NCBI GenBank assembly: GCA_016193485.1
Contig: JACPRZ010000031.1
Location: 1 to 64,000, forward strand
Source: Bacteroidota bacterium
Lineage (GTDB): Bacteria > Bacteroidota > Bacteroidia > JACPRZ01
Direction: 5' to 3'
Length of the DNA: 64,000 nucleotides
Below, in pieces: positions 8,016 to 17,428 of this stretch (position 1 is the first letter of the stretch; every line of letters begins with the position of its first letter). Under the pieces are notes generated by a model. The model ran no database searches and was not told the DNA's origin. It worked only from the letters and a program-made list of their open reading frames with translations. The position numbers were made by a program, and so were the translations under genes.

Positions 8016-10280
8016 TTACATTCCCCTTTGGATAATAACCCGCTTCGTAAAAACAGAACTCATCGTTTGAATATTCAAAAGATAAATCCCACCGGGTATT
8101 CCTGAAATATCAAATTCGTAGACCGGTTGATGAATATTGCGGTTGTAATTCAAAATCTGGCCAGCCATATTTTCAAGAGAAATTGTTTTTATCAGACCGT
8201 CAGCAGCAGAAACCATGATACTGTTGTTCCTTTGAATGATTTGAAGTTGTGGGGATGTATTTGTGAAAACCCCTGTAATAAATATTGCGATTGAATCCGG
8301 ATTGACGGGCAATTGTGTTTCATCAAATGAAATGAGTTTAATGTCCGAAAATGAAAGGGTCACCATTCCATTAAAGGTGGCAGGCAAAATATGCAATGTG
8401 GCGATGGTACCGTAGCCGGATGTATTGAGGTGATTTGTCCTTGCCAATGCCATATCCAGCAAGCCGGATGCGGAGAAATTTTTTTCAAGATGCAGAAGGG
8501 AGTCGGTTTGTTCGATCCATGAGGAGGAATAATCAATGGTAATGCTGTCTCCAACAACCGCATTTGCATTATAGTGAACGGTAAATGCAATACCGTAAAT
8601 ATTATCTGCCGGATTGATACTGGTTCCAAGTTTAATGTCAACATCAATCTTTGATCCTCCGGAAAAAGTATCGTTGGAGGTTTCAAAGTACAACTCCGGA
8701 GCATTAAGCGCTGAAAATATGAACTGTGTTTTTGCATGAGTTTGCCCGTAATTGAGCGAAACAGCGGCAGTATCAGAGAAACCGATGATGCCGTTTCCGT
8801 CACAATCCGCGTGTTTGATATTTGCGGTATTGAGGAATTGACCGCTCCAGTCAAGTGCAGGTTGCGCTGTCCAGTTCAGGGAGGCATTTTGCCGGATGGC
8901 ACCGGTATCATTAAAAGCAATTCCTATGGAAAGGATGTCATAATTATCAGCAACACCATCATCATTGGCATCACCGGGCCAAACATCGGAGAGAGGGGGG
9001 GTACAACTCTGGAATATCCACCCGGTATTGCCTCCCAAGTCCGCACTGTTCAATCCTGCATAGAAAGTTGCTCCTCCCTGAGATATAATATCCTGCATAT
9101 AAATATAGTCAAGACAAACTGTGCCGCCTGGTTTATTGATAAAAGCAGGGTTATTAATAAGTGAACTTTCCAATCCAATCGGAAAGCCGGGCGTTCCTTC
9201 GGCAATGAGAGTATCGTAGATAGTTTGAACGGAGCCATCTTCAAGAGTAATGGTCCAGCCGGAGTTGTAAAAAGCGAGGGTATCAAAAGAGTTATTATAG
9301 GAAATCGAAACGTTACCGTTATAATTTCCGGAATAAAATTCTGCTTTGGAGAAGTAATTATTCCCGGAAGAGAAACTGTTTATTCTGCCGCCATCAAGGA
9401 AAACTGCATAGGAGAAGGTACAGTTATCAATAAATAAAGCGGGATAACCGAATGAATCGGTGACAATGCGGTTAAAAGAGCAGTAAGATGCTGTAAGATA
9501 GTTCACTGAATAAACATTATTGTAAGAAAAATTCTGACCTCCATCGAAATAACCACCATAGATGGTTGAACTGTCGGCATCTATAGGAACGGAACCGGTT
9601 ATATCCAAGTAAGAACAAAAGATGGTTGAAGTATCGAAGAAAAGAGCGCCACCGGAAGGGGAGCGGTAAAAACCATCAACATGAATGGAAAAGCCGTTTG
9701 TAGAAAAAGAACCATTGTAAAAATAAATAGAGTGTTGCTCGAAGTAAGAGGAGTCGGTGAGATCAATATCGCTGAGGAGAGACCATTGCCCGGCAATTCC
9801 GTTGAAAACAAAATTGCTATTAAAACTCATATTGGGAGCGAAGATGGTATTGCCTGAGGCGGTAGATTCAAAAGAGACACTGGAATTATAGGCGAGGGTC
9901 CATTGCATGGGAGAGTCAATGTGGAGGGAGCCATAGATTTTTAAAATGGGGCTAATGATTGATGAGGAAAATGAAGGGTTGAAGAGGACACCGGTCCAGG
10001 TCATATCGTTGCAGGTAATCAACGTAGTATCAACATTGACTGATTGTGCGCTTGATGCGAAAGAGTTTGCATCAAAAAATACATTATCAAAAGGGTCCGG
10101 CACTTTGGTATGAAAAACCAAGCCACCGGAAGAAGTAGCCCAGTGATTGGCATAATCGCTCCAGTTACCGGAATTGCCGACCCAATAGTAGTCGGCAGGA
10201 TAGGATGATGCGGAACAGAAGAAAAAAAATAACCCCAAAAGGATACTTTTTAATGTATGAAAGGCAGGTTTTATATTCAT
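8016..10280 (-). CDS. T9SS-secreted protein with dockerin-like and cohesin-like segments
   Basis: The chosen start is ATG 10280 (MNIKPAFHTLKSILLG, a good signal peptide); a TTG further upstream has no such support. The protein has 754 aa. Residues about 30-420 are repetitive short beta strands rich in Ser, Asn and Tyr, suggesting a beta-helix. Residues about 437-515 hold two calcium-loop motifs of dockerin type, GDANDDGVADNYDIL and DCDGNGIIGFSD. Residues 527-673 resemble a cohesin fold (PELYFETSND, then IYGIAFTVHYN). The last 80 residues are a T9SS sorting domain ending in TKRVIIQRGM. Surface attachment or assembly is inferred from the dockerin/cohesin pair; no enzyme motif is seen. It lies 40 nt downstream of the 1363-aa gene. 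Confidence 0.85.
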   Translation of the reverse strand: MNIKPAFHTLKSILLGLFFFFCSASSYPADYYWVGNSGNWSDYANHWATSSGGLVFHTKVPDPFDNVFFDANSFASSAQSVNVDTTLITCNDMTWTGVLFNPSFSSSIISPILKIYGSLHIDSPMQWTLAYNSSVSFESTASGNTIFAPNMSFNSNFVFNGIAGQWSLLSDIDLTDSSYFEQHSIYFYNGSFSTNGFSIHVDGFYRSPSGGALFFDTSTIFCSYLDITGSVPIDADSSTIYGGYFDGGQNFSYNNVYSVNYLTASYCSFNRIVTDSFGYPALFIDNCTFSYAVFLDGGRINSFSSGNNYFSKAEFYSGNYNGNVSISYNNSFDTLAFYNSGWTITLEDGSVQTIYDTLIAEGTPGFPIGLESSLINNPAFINKPGGTVCLDYIYMQDIISQGGATFYAGLNSADLGGNTGWIFQSCTPPLSDVWPGDANDDGVADNYDILSIGIAFNDTGAIRQNASLNWTAQPALDWSGQFLNTANIKHADCDGNGIIGFSDTAAVSLNYGQTHAKTQFIFSALNAPELYFETSNDTFSGGSKIDVDIKLGTSINPADNIYGIAFTVHYNANAVVGDSITIDYSSSWIEQTDSLLHLEKNFSASGLLDMALARTNHLNTSGYGTIATLHILPATFNGMVTLSFSDIKLISFDETQLPVNPDSIAIFITGVFTNTSPQLQIIQRNNSIMVSAADGLIKTISLENMAGQILNYNRNIHQPVYEFDISGIPGGIYLLNIQTMSSVFTKRVIIQRGM

Positions 10281-10320
10281 AATATCAAGGATTGACGGTA
10301 AGTTCAATTCGTAACCCTCA

Positions 10321-13300
10321 CTACTCTACCACCACCATTTTAACCACAGCGATTCTATCATTGGAAATAACTTTAATGTAATAAATGCCCGAAGGTAGTT
10401 TCAGGTTGAAAGTTTTTCGTTTTGAGTTTATTGTTGATTTATAAACCTGATCTCCAGTCATATTGTAAATATTGATACTGGATACTGGATGCTGGATACT
10501 GGTTGCTGGATGCTGGATGCTGGATACTGGATACTGGATACTTGATAACTCAATAGTAAATGTGCCATCATTCGGATTTGGATAAATCAGGAAAATTGCT
10601 GCAGGGATGGAATAATCCGCTTCGCCCACCTGCACATCCACCCATACGGTCATTGAAACCTGCGAAGAGCAACTGTTGACCGTATTGATGGCGGTAAGCG
10701 TTACAATATAAACACCGGCTGAAGAATAAGAATGCGAGGGATTTTGAGATGTAGATGTGACGCCATCGCCAAAATTCCAGTACCATGAATCGGCATTAAC
10801 TGAATTATCGGTAAAGTAGCCCGTTTCATTGGTAAGCAGGGAATCGTCACTCACCGTAAAAGCGGCAACCGTAACTGCCGATAGAGTTATTTGTTTGGAG
10901 ATGGTGTCGGAACCATTGCCGTTTGTTGTAATAAGAGTGACCGTGTAGGTTCCTGAAGCGGTATATGTATGCGATGGATTTGCCAGCGTTGATGTCGTGC
11001 TGTCGCCAAAACCCCATAGCCAGGTGTCAGGCAGGTTTTGTGAAGAATCGGTGAACTGGATAATACCGGCACATTGCTGCGAATAGTCAACTGAAAAATC
11101 CGCAACAGGAGGAAGCGGGTTGATGATGATGACAGAATAATCTTCAACCTGCCCTGAATTCACATTGTTACATGGCTGCGGGGAAGGCGAGAAAGCCCAG
11201 TCCGAAGAAACCCTCATGCGGAGTGTGAGATTTTTTACAGAGGTTGTTGGAACCGTAACGGTACCCACATGATTCATCAATTGGTTGTTTGATGAAAAAA
11301 CCATTTCCGATGCGGTGAACGATCCGCTGTTATTATAATCAATCCAAACGCGCACATCTTCCTGGTCGGTAACCCCGGTGCGGATGTAAATGGAGTAGGT
11401 CTGGCCCGCATTGAGATACGTGCTTGCCGCACAGGTGTAATCCTGGTAATTGTCCGATCCGTCATTGGTTGAATAATTAATGGAGCCGAATGTGACATTG
11501 GTAATTCCCCTTCCGTTGGTCCAGGCAAGGGTAATAGGTGTACAGTTTGGCGCTGCAGGGGGGTCAATGAAATTAATGTAATATACTTTCATTGCAGTAT
11601 CTGTTCCGTACGCATTTGATGAAATGAGTGTGACGGTATAGGTTCCCAGGGTTGAATATGTATGCGAAGGATTTTGTATTGCCGATGTCCCACCGTCACC
11701 GAAATTCCATTCATACGAAGTGCCGTTGACGGTAAGGTTGGCGAATTGAATGACTCCCGTGCATGTTGTAGTGGCATCCGCAATAAAATCAACAATGGGG
11801 GGGGAGGTATTGTCAATAATACGGACCGAATAATCCTCAAACTGGCCGTACGTCACATTAACGCAGGGCTGAGGCGAGGGCTGCATGAAATAATCTGAGC
11901 CGATGCGCATCCGCAGCGGGGTATTTTTTACCGCACCGGCAGGAATGGCGATGGTGCCGGTATGAAAAGTCAAAATATCATCGGAAGAAAAAACGAGTTC
12001 CGAAAAGTTGAAATTCCCGTTGTTATTAAAGTCAATCCAGACCCTGACATCTTCTTCGTAATCGGTTCCCGTCTGGATGGAGATGTTATATGAATTCCCT
12101 TCTATGACCGTGGCGATCAGTCCGCAACTGTAATCCATATATCCTTCTATACCGTCCGGAGTGGTATTGTTGATGGTGCTGAACGAAACATTGTATATTC
12201 CCATTCCGCAGCAATAGGCATCGGTTCCCGGAGTGCAACCTGCGGCAATAGGTCCTCCGGTTGTGCTGGCGACATTTATATAATTTATGACAATTACGGA
12301 ATCGCAACTGAAAGCATTGCAGACAACTAATTTTATCGTATAATTCCCGGTAGTTGAATAGGTATGAACGGGATTTGCCGTTGTATCACTGTTACCGTCA
12401 CCAAAATCCCAGAACCAGGTGACAGGTATATTGAGCGAAGTATCGTTGAACGAAACGATCCCGTCACAGGAAACCGTGTCATCCGAAATGAATCCCGAAA
12501 CAGGCGGATCCGTATTCGGAACAATGATAATTCCGTAATCTTCCGTCTGGCCATTGTACGGATTATAGCAGGGAGTAAGGGGATTCCCGACCGCATCGGA
12601 AGTGATGCGCATACGCAGGGGGGTATTGAGAACCTCCCCCCCCGGAATTGAAATTACTCCCGAAGGGTTGTAGGAGTTTAATGAAGAAAAGACCAGTTCG
12701 GCAGAATTATCCAGCGTGCTGTCATTGTTGAAATCAATCCATATTTTAGTATCCTGAGGGTTTGCCGAACCGGTCTGAACCGATATGGAATAAGTTTTGC
12801 CTTCGGTTACGGTGTCGCTGAATTCACATGAAAAATCCCGGTATCCTTCTTTGCCGTCCGATGTAGTGTTATTGATCGCGCCAAAAGTGACATTGTAAAT
12901 TCCGTACCCGCAACAGTAGCCCAGGGTTGATGTTGTGCAGGAAGGCATCACTGGCGAACCGCCCAGGTTAACCGTAATGAATGATGTTTTTGAAATTGTA
13001 TCGGTTCCATAGAGATTTGTAGCGACAAGCGTCACTGTATAAGTGCCGTTTGCAGTATAGGTATGAACCGGATTCTGGAAAGAACTTACGGAACTGTCGC
13101 CAAAGTCCCAATACCATACGACAGGAATATTTTCAGAAGCATCAAAAAACTGGATTGTCCCGTCACAGGTAATTATCTTATCGGACGAAAATTCCGCAAC
13201 GGGCGGCTGGACATTTTCGAGAACGGTAACGGTATAATCCTCCGCCTGTCCGTAGTCGATTGAATCGCAGGGGGTAAGGATATTCGCCATGTAATAATTT

Positions 13301-14412
13301 GCCGAAACGCGCATCCTTAATGGCATGTTCACCGTTGCGGTTGGCGGTACATCAACAGCACTGGTTCCGGTAAGTACATTATCTGCCGAAAAAACAAGTT
13401 CAACAGGATCGGTAAATACCGCATCATTGTTCCAGTCAATCCACACTCTTATGTTGTGAGGTGCCGGAGTATCGGCTGTTACTGATATATTATAGGATTG
13501 ACCGCCATAGACCGATGTTCCCGCCTGGCAGGCAAAATCCTCGTATCCGGCTGATGCAGGACCGGAATTGTTGTTGATCGTATTAAAAATGACGCTGGTA
13601 ATGCCGAACCCGCAACAGTAACTGCGTGTATATGATATACAGGACGGTGCGGATGGTCCCCCCCCGAAGGATACGGTGATATAGTTCAATTTTATCAAGG
13701 TATCACTGCCGAAGGCATTGGTGACAATCAGGGTAACGGTATAGGTTCCGTTAGAGGCGTAGGTATGAGCGGGGTTCTGGGAAATTGAAGTTGTACTGTC
13801 ACCGAAATTCCAGAGCCATGAGGTCGGGTTGCTCGTTGAGAGATCGGAAAAATTTATTACTCCTGTGCAACTCAGAGTGGAACTTGCGGTAAAATTGGCA
13901 ACGGGGGGGGCATTGTTCGGCTGGATGTTAACAGTATAATCTTCGGTTTCGCCAAAGTTAAAAGTTGAGCACGACTGGTTTGCGGCTATAGTAGCGCCAT
14001 ACTGGCATCGTACCCGCATACGGGTGTTCCCGGTTGCTGCCCCGGCAGGAATAGTAAAATTACCTGAAAACTGGCTGGTGGATGCATTCGGAGAAGACCA
14101 TACAAATTCCCCTGCATCGCTGAAATCATTATCCTTATTGTAATCAATCCAGATGCCGAAACCCTGGGGCCAGGCAGGACCGGATTGTACTGTGAGGTTA
14201 TAGGAATTACCTTTTGTGACTGAAGTTGAAAGACCGGTATTTATATAACTATTGGAAAAGCAGTTGCTACCACCGGAATTGAGGTTGGAGATGGCGTTAA
14301 AGGTAAAATTATTGATAAAATCATCATCCGAACAATTTGCCGTAGGGGTGCAATACTGGGCTGTGGCTTCCAGCGATAGAAGAGACATCAGCAGGATGAA
14401 ATAATTTTTCAT
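10321..14412 (-). CDS. PKD/GEVED multi-domain T9SS-secreted protein
   Basis: This 1363-aa protein starts at ATG 14412 with signal peptide MKNYFILLMSLLSLEATAQ. Five GEVED-type domains end in GETEDYTV, GQAEDYTV, GQTEDYGI, GQFEDYSV and GQVEDYSV. They alternate with PKD domains whose cores read W.FGD followed by HTY...G.Y.V.L; six PKD domains are recognisable. The C-terminus is a T9SS sorting domain (FLIYPNPNDGTF and GIYYIKVISNDRIAVVKMVV). PKD and GEVED modules occur in extracellular binding or scaffold regions of Bacteroidota proteins. No catalytic domain is seen, so the role is probably structural or adhesive. Four G8/C8 tracts are read in frame (11797, 12636, 13658, 13903). It is the first gene of a likely three-gene operon running to the left edge. 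Confidence 0.88.
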   Translation of the reverse strand: MKNYFILLMSLLSLEATAQYCTPTANCSDDDFINNFTFNAISNLNSGGSNCFSNSYINTGLSTSVTKGNSYNLTVQSGPAWPQGFGIWIDYNKDNDFSDAGEFVWSSPNASTSQFSGNFTIPAGAATGNTRMRVRCQYGATIAANQSCSTFNFGETEDYTVNIQPNNAPPVANFTASSTLSCTGVINFSDLSTSNPTSWLWNFGDSTTSISQNPAHTYASNGTYTVTLIVTNAFGSDTLIKLNYITVSFGGGPSAPSCISYTRSYCCGFGITSVIFNTINNNSGPASAGYEDFACQAGTSVYGGQSYNISVTADTPAPHNIRVWIDWNNDAVFTDPVELVFSADNVLTGTSAVDVPPTATVNMPLRMRVSANYYMANILTPCDSIDYGQAEDYTVTVLENVQPPVAEFSSDKIITCDGTIQFFDASENIPVVWYWDFGDSSVSSFQNPVHTYTANGTYTVTLVATNLYGTDTISKTSFITVNLGGSPVMPSCTTSTLGYCCGYGIYNVTFGAINNTTSDGKEGYRDFSCEFSDTVTEGKTYSISVQTGSANPQDTKIWIDFNNDSTLDNSAELVFSSLNSYNPSGVISIPGGEVLNTPLRMRITSDAVGNPLTPCYNPYNGQTEDYGIIIVPNTDPPVSGFISDDTVSCDGIVSFNDTSLNIPVTWFWDFGDGNSDTTANPVHTYSTTGNYTIKLVVCNAFSCDSVIVINYINVASTTGGPIAAGCTPGTDAYCCGMGIYNVSFSTINNTTPDGIEGYMDYSCGLIATVIEGNSYNISIQTGTDYEEDVRVWIDFNNNGNFNFSELVFSSDDILTFHTGTIAIPAGAVKNTPLRMRIGSDYFMQPSPQPCVNVTYGQFEDYSVRIIDNTSPPIVDFIADATTTCTGVIQFANLTVNGTSYEWNFGDGGTSAIQNPSHTYSTLGTYTVTLISSNAYGTDTAMKVYYINFIDPPAAPNCTPITLAWTNGRGITNVTFGSINYSTNDGSDNYQDYTCAASTYLNAGQTYSIYIRTGVTDQEDVRVWIDYNNSGSFTASEMVFSSNNQLMNHVGTVTVPTTSVKNLTLRMRVSSDWAFSPSPQPCNNVNSGQVEDYSVIIINPLPPVADFSVDYSQQCAGIIQFTDSSQNLPDTWLWGFGDSTTSTLANPSHTYTASGTYTVTLITTNGNGSDTISKQITLSAVTVAAFTVSDDSLLTNETGYFTDNSVNADSWYWNFGDGVTSTSQNPSHSYSSAGVYIVTLTAINTVNSCSSQVSMTVWVDVQVGEADYSIPAAIFLIYPNPNDGTFTIELSSIQYPVSSIQHPATSIQHPVSSINIYNMTGDQVYKSTINSKRKTFNLKLPSGIYYIKVISNDRIAVVKMVVVE
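10474..10550 (-). repeat. degenerate 7-nt minisatellite inside the T9SS domain
   Basis: About eleven units of TGGATAC or TGGATGC run in tandem on the plus strand. Read on the coding strand they give a seven-residue cycle, SSIQYPV, SSIQHPA, TSIQHPV, SSIN, just after the start of the sorting domain. The 7-nt unit keeps the frame every 21 bases. Confidence 0.85.
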
Positions 14413-14542
14413 AAGGAAGAGAGTTATTCAGAAAACCGGTTTAATAATTCTTTAAAACATTTCACACACAACCCTGATCCTTTTACAGGACGCAAAAAAC
14501 CTGCAATTAGTTTGAATAAGCGGTATACTGTTTCAAAAAAGG

Positions 14543-14551
14543 CGAAAGATA
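14543..14551 (-). promoter_or_regulatory. weak candidate -7 element for the 1363-aa gene
   Basis: Read on the minus strand this is TATCTTTCG, one base off the Bacteroidota TAnnTTTG element. It lies about 130 nt upstream of ATG 14412. No convincing -33 TTG was found. The rest of 14413-14680 holds nothing else I can name. Confidence 0.25.
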
Positions 14552-14680
14552 CGAAAAATTACAGGAAAACAGGGAGAGGTAAAAAGAGATAGCGGGAGAT
14601 ATTTGCTTTCGGTAGTATAACCAATGCGAATCAACAATTACAAATAAAGAAGATTAAAGAGTTATCCACTTTTTTATACA

Positions 14681-14878
14681 TTATTCACAGATGAAAATAT
14701 CTGATTCTTCAATTACCTTTAATTCCCTGCCGCAATATTTTTTAGATTGAGTGCAATTTGAGGTAATGCTGCCGGTTACAGGATCCCACTGACACTCTTT
14801 ACACATTTTGCATTTCCTGCAAGAAACAAAAGGTATCATGGAGATTGCAAAAACAAAGAAAATAGCACACTTTTTCAT
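14681..14878 (-). CDS. small Cys-rich putative lipoprotein
   Basis: This 65-aa protein starts at ATG 14878 (MKKCAIFFVFAISMIPFVSC), where the hydrophobic stretch ends in a lipobox-like FVSC. The mature part has seven further cysteines (RKCKMCKEC, NCTQSKKYC, FICE), suggesting disulphides or metal binding. It starts 13 nt after the pssA stop and may be cotranscribed. I do not recognise the family, and an envelope location is inferred from the lipobox alone. Confidence 0.55.
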   Translation of the reverse strand: MKKCAIFFVFAISMIPFVSCRKCKMCKECQWDPVTGSITSNCTQSKKYCGRELKVIEESDIFICE

Positions 14879-14891
14879 AACGGATCCGGAA

Positions 14892-15578
14892 TTAAATGGT
14901 TTTATAAAGTGAATAAACGATATAAAGAACAATTATTAAAGGTACCGAAGAAAATTGCAAAGTGATAAACAACAAGATACATATTAAAAGAAAAATATAC
15001 CTGTGCCTGTTATTGTTCCATGTATAATCCTTAAACTTAAAGGCAACAAGTTTAACCGGTAAAATAAGAAGTATGGCAAACACCATTGCAGTTACGGCAA
15101 TGAACCAGGGGTTCTGTAGTAATTCAAAATTATTTTTATATGCAATGAGCGGAAGCGAGGCAAGGAGCAGGGCGTTTGCCGGTGTAGGCAGACCGTAAAA
15201 AATTTCCTTTTGTTTATCGTCAATATTGAATTTTGCGAGGCGGAGTGCCGAAAAGAGAGGTACCAGGAGCATGCAATATTTGAGGATTTCACCGGTCAGT
15301 TCAGGGACATTTTCCGCATGGTCGTCAATAAAGCGGAACATGATGAATCCGGGCGCCACTCCGAATGAAACCATATCGGCAAGGGAGTCAAGTTGCAGGC
15401 CAAGAGGGGAAAAGGCGTTTAACTTCCGCGCAAGGAAGCCGTCAAGAAAATCAAAGACAGCAGCGAGAAAGATGAAATAACAGGCATCGTCCAGGTTATG
15501 CGAAGCGACATTTACAACCGACAGGCAGCCGCAAAGGAGATTGAATGAAGTAAAAATGTTCGGGATGTATTTTTTCAT
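14892..15578 (-). CDS. pssA: CDP-diacylglycerol--serine O-phosphatidyltransferase
   Basis: This 228-aa membrane enzyme transfers phosphatidyl from CDP-diacylglycerol to serine, the first step towards phosphatidylethanolamine. The CDP-alcohol phosphotransferase signature is complete: DG, two residues, AR, eight residues, G, three, D, three, D (DGFLARKLNAFSPLGLQLD, then SLAD). About six membrane segments follow the signature pattern. I chose ATG 15578 (MKKYIPNIFTSFNLLCGC) because this N-terminus is typical of the family; an ATG at 15599 is possible. The small lipoprotein gene follows 13 nt after its stop. Confidence 0.9.
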   Translation of the reverse strand: MKKYIPNIFTSFNLLCGCLSVVNVASHNLDDACYFIFLAAVFDFLDGFLARKLNAFSPLGLQLDSLADMVSFGVAPGFIMFRFIDDHAENVPELTGEILKYCMLLVPLFSALRLAKFNIDDKQKEIFYGLPTPANALLLASLPLIAYKNNFELLQNPWFIAVTAMVFAILLILPVKLVAFKFKDYTWNNNRHRYIFLLICILLFITLQFSSVPLIIVLYIVYSLYKTI

Positions 15579-15702
15579 GGGAGAAGCGATAAATCTCATT
15601 AGGGCACTTCTAAAATCTAAAGAAAGAACAGATGCCACTAAAACGCCAAAACACTAAATCCCACAAAACATTGAACTGCAATTTGGAATTTATAGTGATA
15701 TT

Positions 15703-15758
15703 CCTGCCTGCCGGTCCGATGACTCTGACGAGTATCGGACTCCGTCAGAGCAGGCAGG
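15703..15758. repeat. intergenic nested inverted repeat
   Basis: Outer arms CCTGCCTGC (15703-15711) and GCAGGCAGG (15750-15758) enclose nested arms CTCTGACG/CGTCAGAG and TCCGAT/ATCGGA. It lies downstream of a secreted phosphoesterase gene promoter-less interval and upstream of pssA on the minus strand. It could fold as a terminator-like hairpin but has no T-run immediately after it on either strand; a mobile palindromic repeat is more likely. Confidence 0.6.
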
Positions 15759-15770
15759 TTGTGTTTTTGT

Positions 15771-15786
15771 CCCGATAATTATCGGG
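15771..15786. repeat. perfect 16-bp palindrome
   Basis: The sequence CCCGATAATTATCGGG is fully palindromic. A near-identical copy, with one central change, lies at 36790-36805 between narI and narJ. It is followed on the plus strand by an A-rich run, so as a minus-strand hairpin it would be preceded by U residues; a repeat rather than a terminator seems likelier. Confidence 0.6.
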
Positions 15787-15820
15787 ATCGTGGCAAAAAA
15801 AGTATTTTTAGAGGTTCCCA

Positions 15821-17428
15821 TTATTTACTCAGCGTTACTTTAAACGTTTCGCCTATATTATCCTTACGAAAATAAACAAAATAGACCCCGGGCGATTCAT
15901 GGGACAGGTCAAGTATGTATTCTGTGCCGGTTATTACAGGAACAGTGATAATATGCCGTCCCAGTGCATTAAATACCTGCATCTCAGCATCTTTTTCAAA
16001 AAGTTCAAACCGGAAAACGTTTCTTGCCGGATTGGGTGAAAACGAAGCGATTTTACTTTTTGTCCGGGTAATTGAGGAAATTGTATCAGCAATGGGATTT
16101 GTAAGGGTAATTAAACTGCCATTAGACGGAGCCCATAAAACAATATTTGCCGGAAACGTGCATGGCGGATCACCGGATTGGTTCTGGCCGACATTGTTGA
16201 CGTTTTCAATCTTAACGGTGCGTACTTCCATAGTATCTTTAGTCGCGCAAACAACATGAAACCCGGGAATTTTTTCCTGGTTGCGCGTCCAGTTGTAAGC
16301 GGCATCTGCATTGTAATAGGTGTATAAATCGCGCAAAGGTGCGCCCCAGCTTCCTTCACCTATATACACTATTCCTATGGAATCGTTACGGATAAATCCG
16401 TTGTCGCTGCCGGCACCTGAAGAGAGAACAATGGGCCACGTAACTTTAATAATGTGCGCATGTCCTTCTGAAATTAACCTCACTTTGTAATTTTCGAATA
16501 AAGATGCCCAGCAGTTTATCATCGTGGTATTAGGTGTATAATAGGCATGCGGCACAAACGGATAATGATATTGTACAAATTTCCAATAAGGTTCGTATGA
16601 ATTTCCCGTGTGCAACTGAAGGTCATTGGCCAACCAGTTTTGCTGGGCTGTATCGCAATTGATTTCCGTATTCAGCGTATAGAGCCGAAGCAGGTTTCCA
16701 CCGATGGCGAGAGAATAGTAGGTATTTGTATTGGGCACGTCCAATACATTATAAACATCCAATGCTTCTTCATGGTTACCAAGGGTGGGAATGAGAGGGA
16801 TGAGTTGTCCGTCCGGAGTAATGGTGAGTTGCCAGTCGGTTAACCAGTCGGCCCAGTCGGCATCTGTGGAGTTGATCAGGGGGGGGAGCGAGTAAACGAA
16901 ATCACCGCTGAAAGCGACAAAGGCAGGCCTGATTTTAGCAACTAATTTGTTTGCGTCCTGCCTTCTCGGACGGCATTGCGCGTATTCAAATTCAGTGTAG
17001 AATCCGGTGCGGCTGTCACCCCCGGTAATAAAAGTAATGGGAACATCCGAACTATCCGGCAATGTCTCAAAAATCATTCTTGCGCTGGCGCTGTTATCGT
17101 CTTTAATCACGAAATAGTAGATGGTATTCGGAGTAAGTGCGGATAATCGCGCAAAGCGATGATTAAGTCCCTTGAAATTCGTTTCCGTACGGTCAACACC
17201 GTTATTCAGCGGGTAACTCTGATAGTTTGTTCCGAAGTCGGTTGTTCCATAATAAACCATCGCGTTGGTTGAGGAGCCATTGTCGCACCAACTGATTACA
17301 ATGGTTGTTGAAGGGTCATCGCGGTACGAGAGCCGGTAGTATTGGGTATCTGCAAAGGCAGGAATGCAACAGTGTAAAATAAGGGACAGGGAGATAAACG
17401 GAGTATTGAATTTATTTCTCATTTTCAT
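15821..17428 (-). CDS. secreted purple-acid-phosphatase-like metallophosphoesterase with T9SS domain
   Basis: This 535-aa protein has a signal peptide (ISLSLILHCCIPAFA), an N-terminal fibronectin-like domain at about 28-125 as in purple acid phosphatases, and a calcineurin-type domain. Metal-ligand motifs are GGDSR (Asp138), SGD (Asp176), GNHE (Asn218, His219), His288 in QYHYP and GHAH (His323, His325). The C-terminal 75 residues are a T9SS sorting domain (FSPNPARNVF to GETFKVTLSK). It should hydrolyse phosphomonoesters or diesters outside the cell; the substrate is unknown. Its ATG overlaps the bamA TGA (ATGA), which suggests translational coupling. A G8 tract at 16879 encodes part of SLPPLI. 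Confidence 0.85.
   Translation of the reverse strand: MKMRNKFNTPFISLSLILHCCIPAFADTQYYRLSYRDDPSTTIVISWCDNGSSTNAMVYYGTTDFGTNYQSYPLNNGVDRTETNFKGLNHRFARLSALTPNTIYYFVIKDDNSASARMIFETLPDSSDVPITFITGGDSRTGFYTEFEYAQCRPRRQDANKLVAKIRPAFVAFSGDFVYSLPPLINSTDADWADWLTDWQLTITPDGQLIPLIPTLGNHEEALDVYNVLDVPNTNTYYSLAIGGNLLRLYTLNTEINCDTAQQNWLANDLQLHTGNSYEPYWKFVQYHYPFVPHAYYTPNTTMINCWASLFENYKVRLISEGHAHIIKVTWPIVLSSGAGSDNGFIRNDSIGIVYIGEGSWGAPLRDLYTYYNADAAYNWTRNQEKIPGFHVVCATKDTMEVRTVKIENVNNVGQNQSGDPPCTFPANIVLWAPSNGSLITLTNPIADTISSITRTKSKIASFSPNPARNVFRFELFEKDAEMQVFNALGRHIITVPVITGTEYILDLSHESPGVYFVYFRKDNIGETFKVTLSK

Noticed and set aside
15703-15786. Rho-independent terminator between pssA and the phosphoesterase.
   Set aside because: The stems are not followed by a T run on the transcribed strand and a copy of the palindrome occurs elsewhere.
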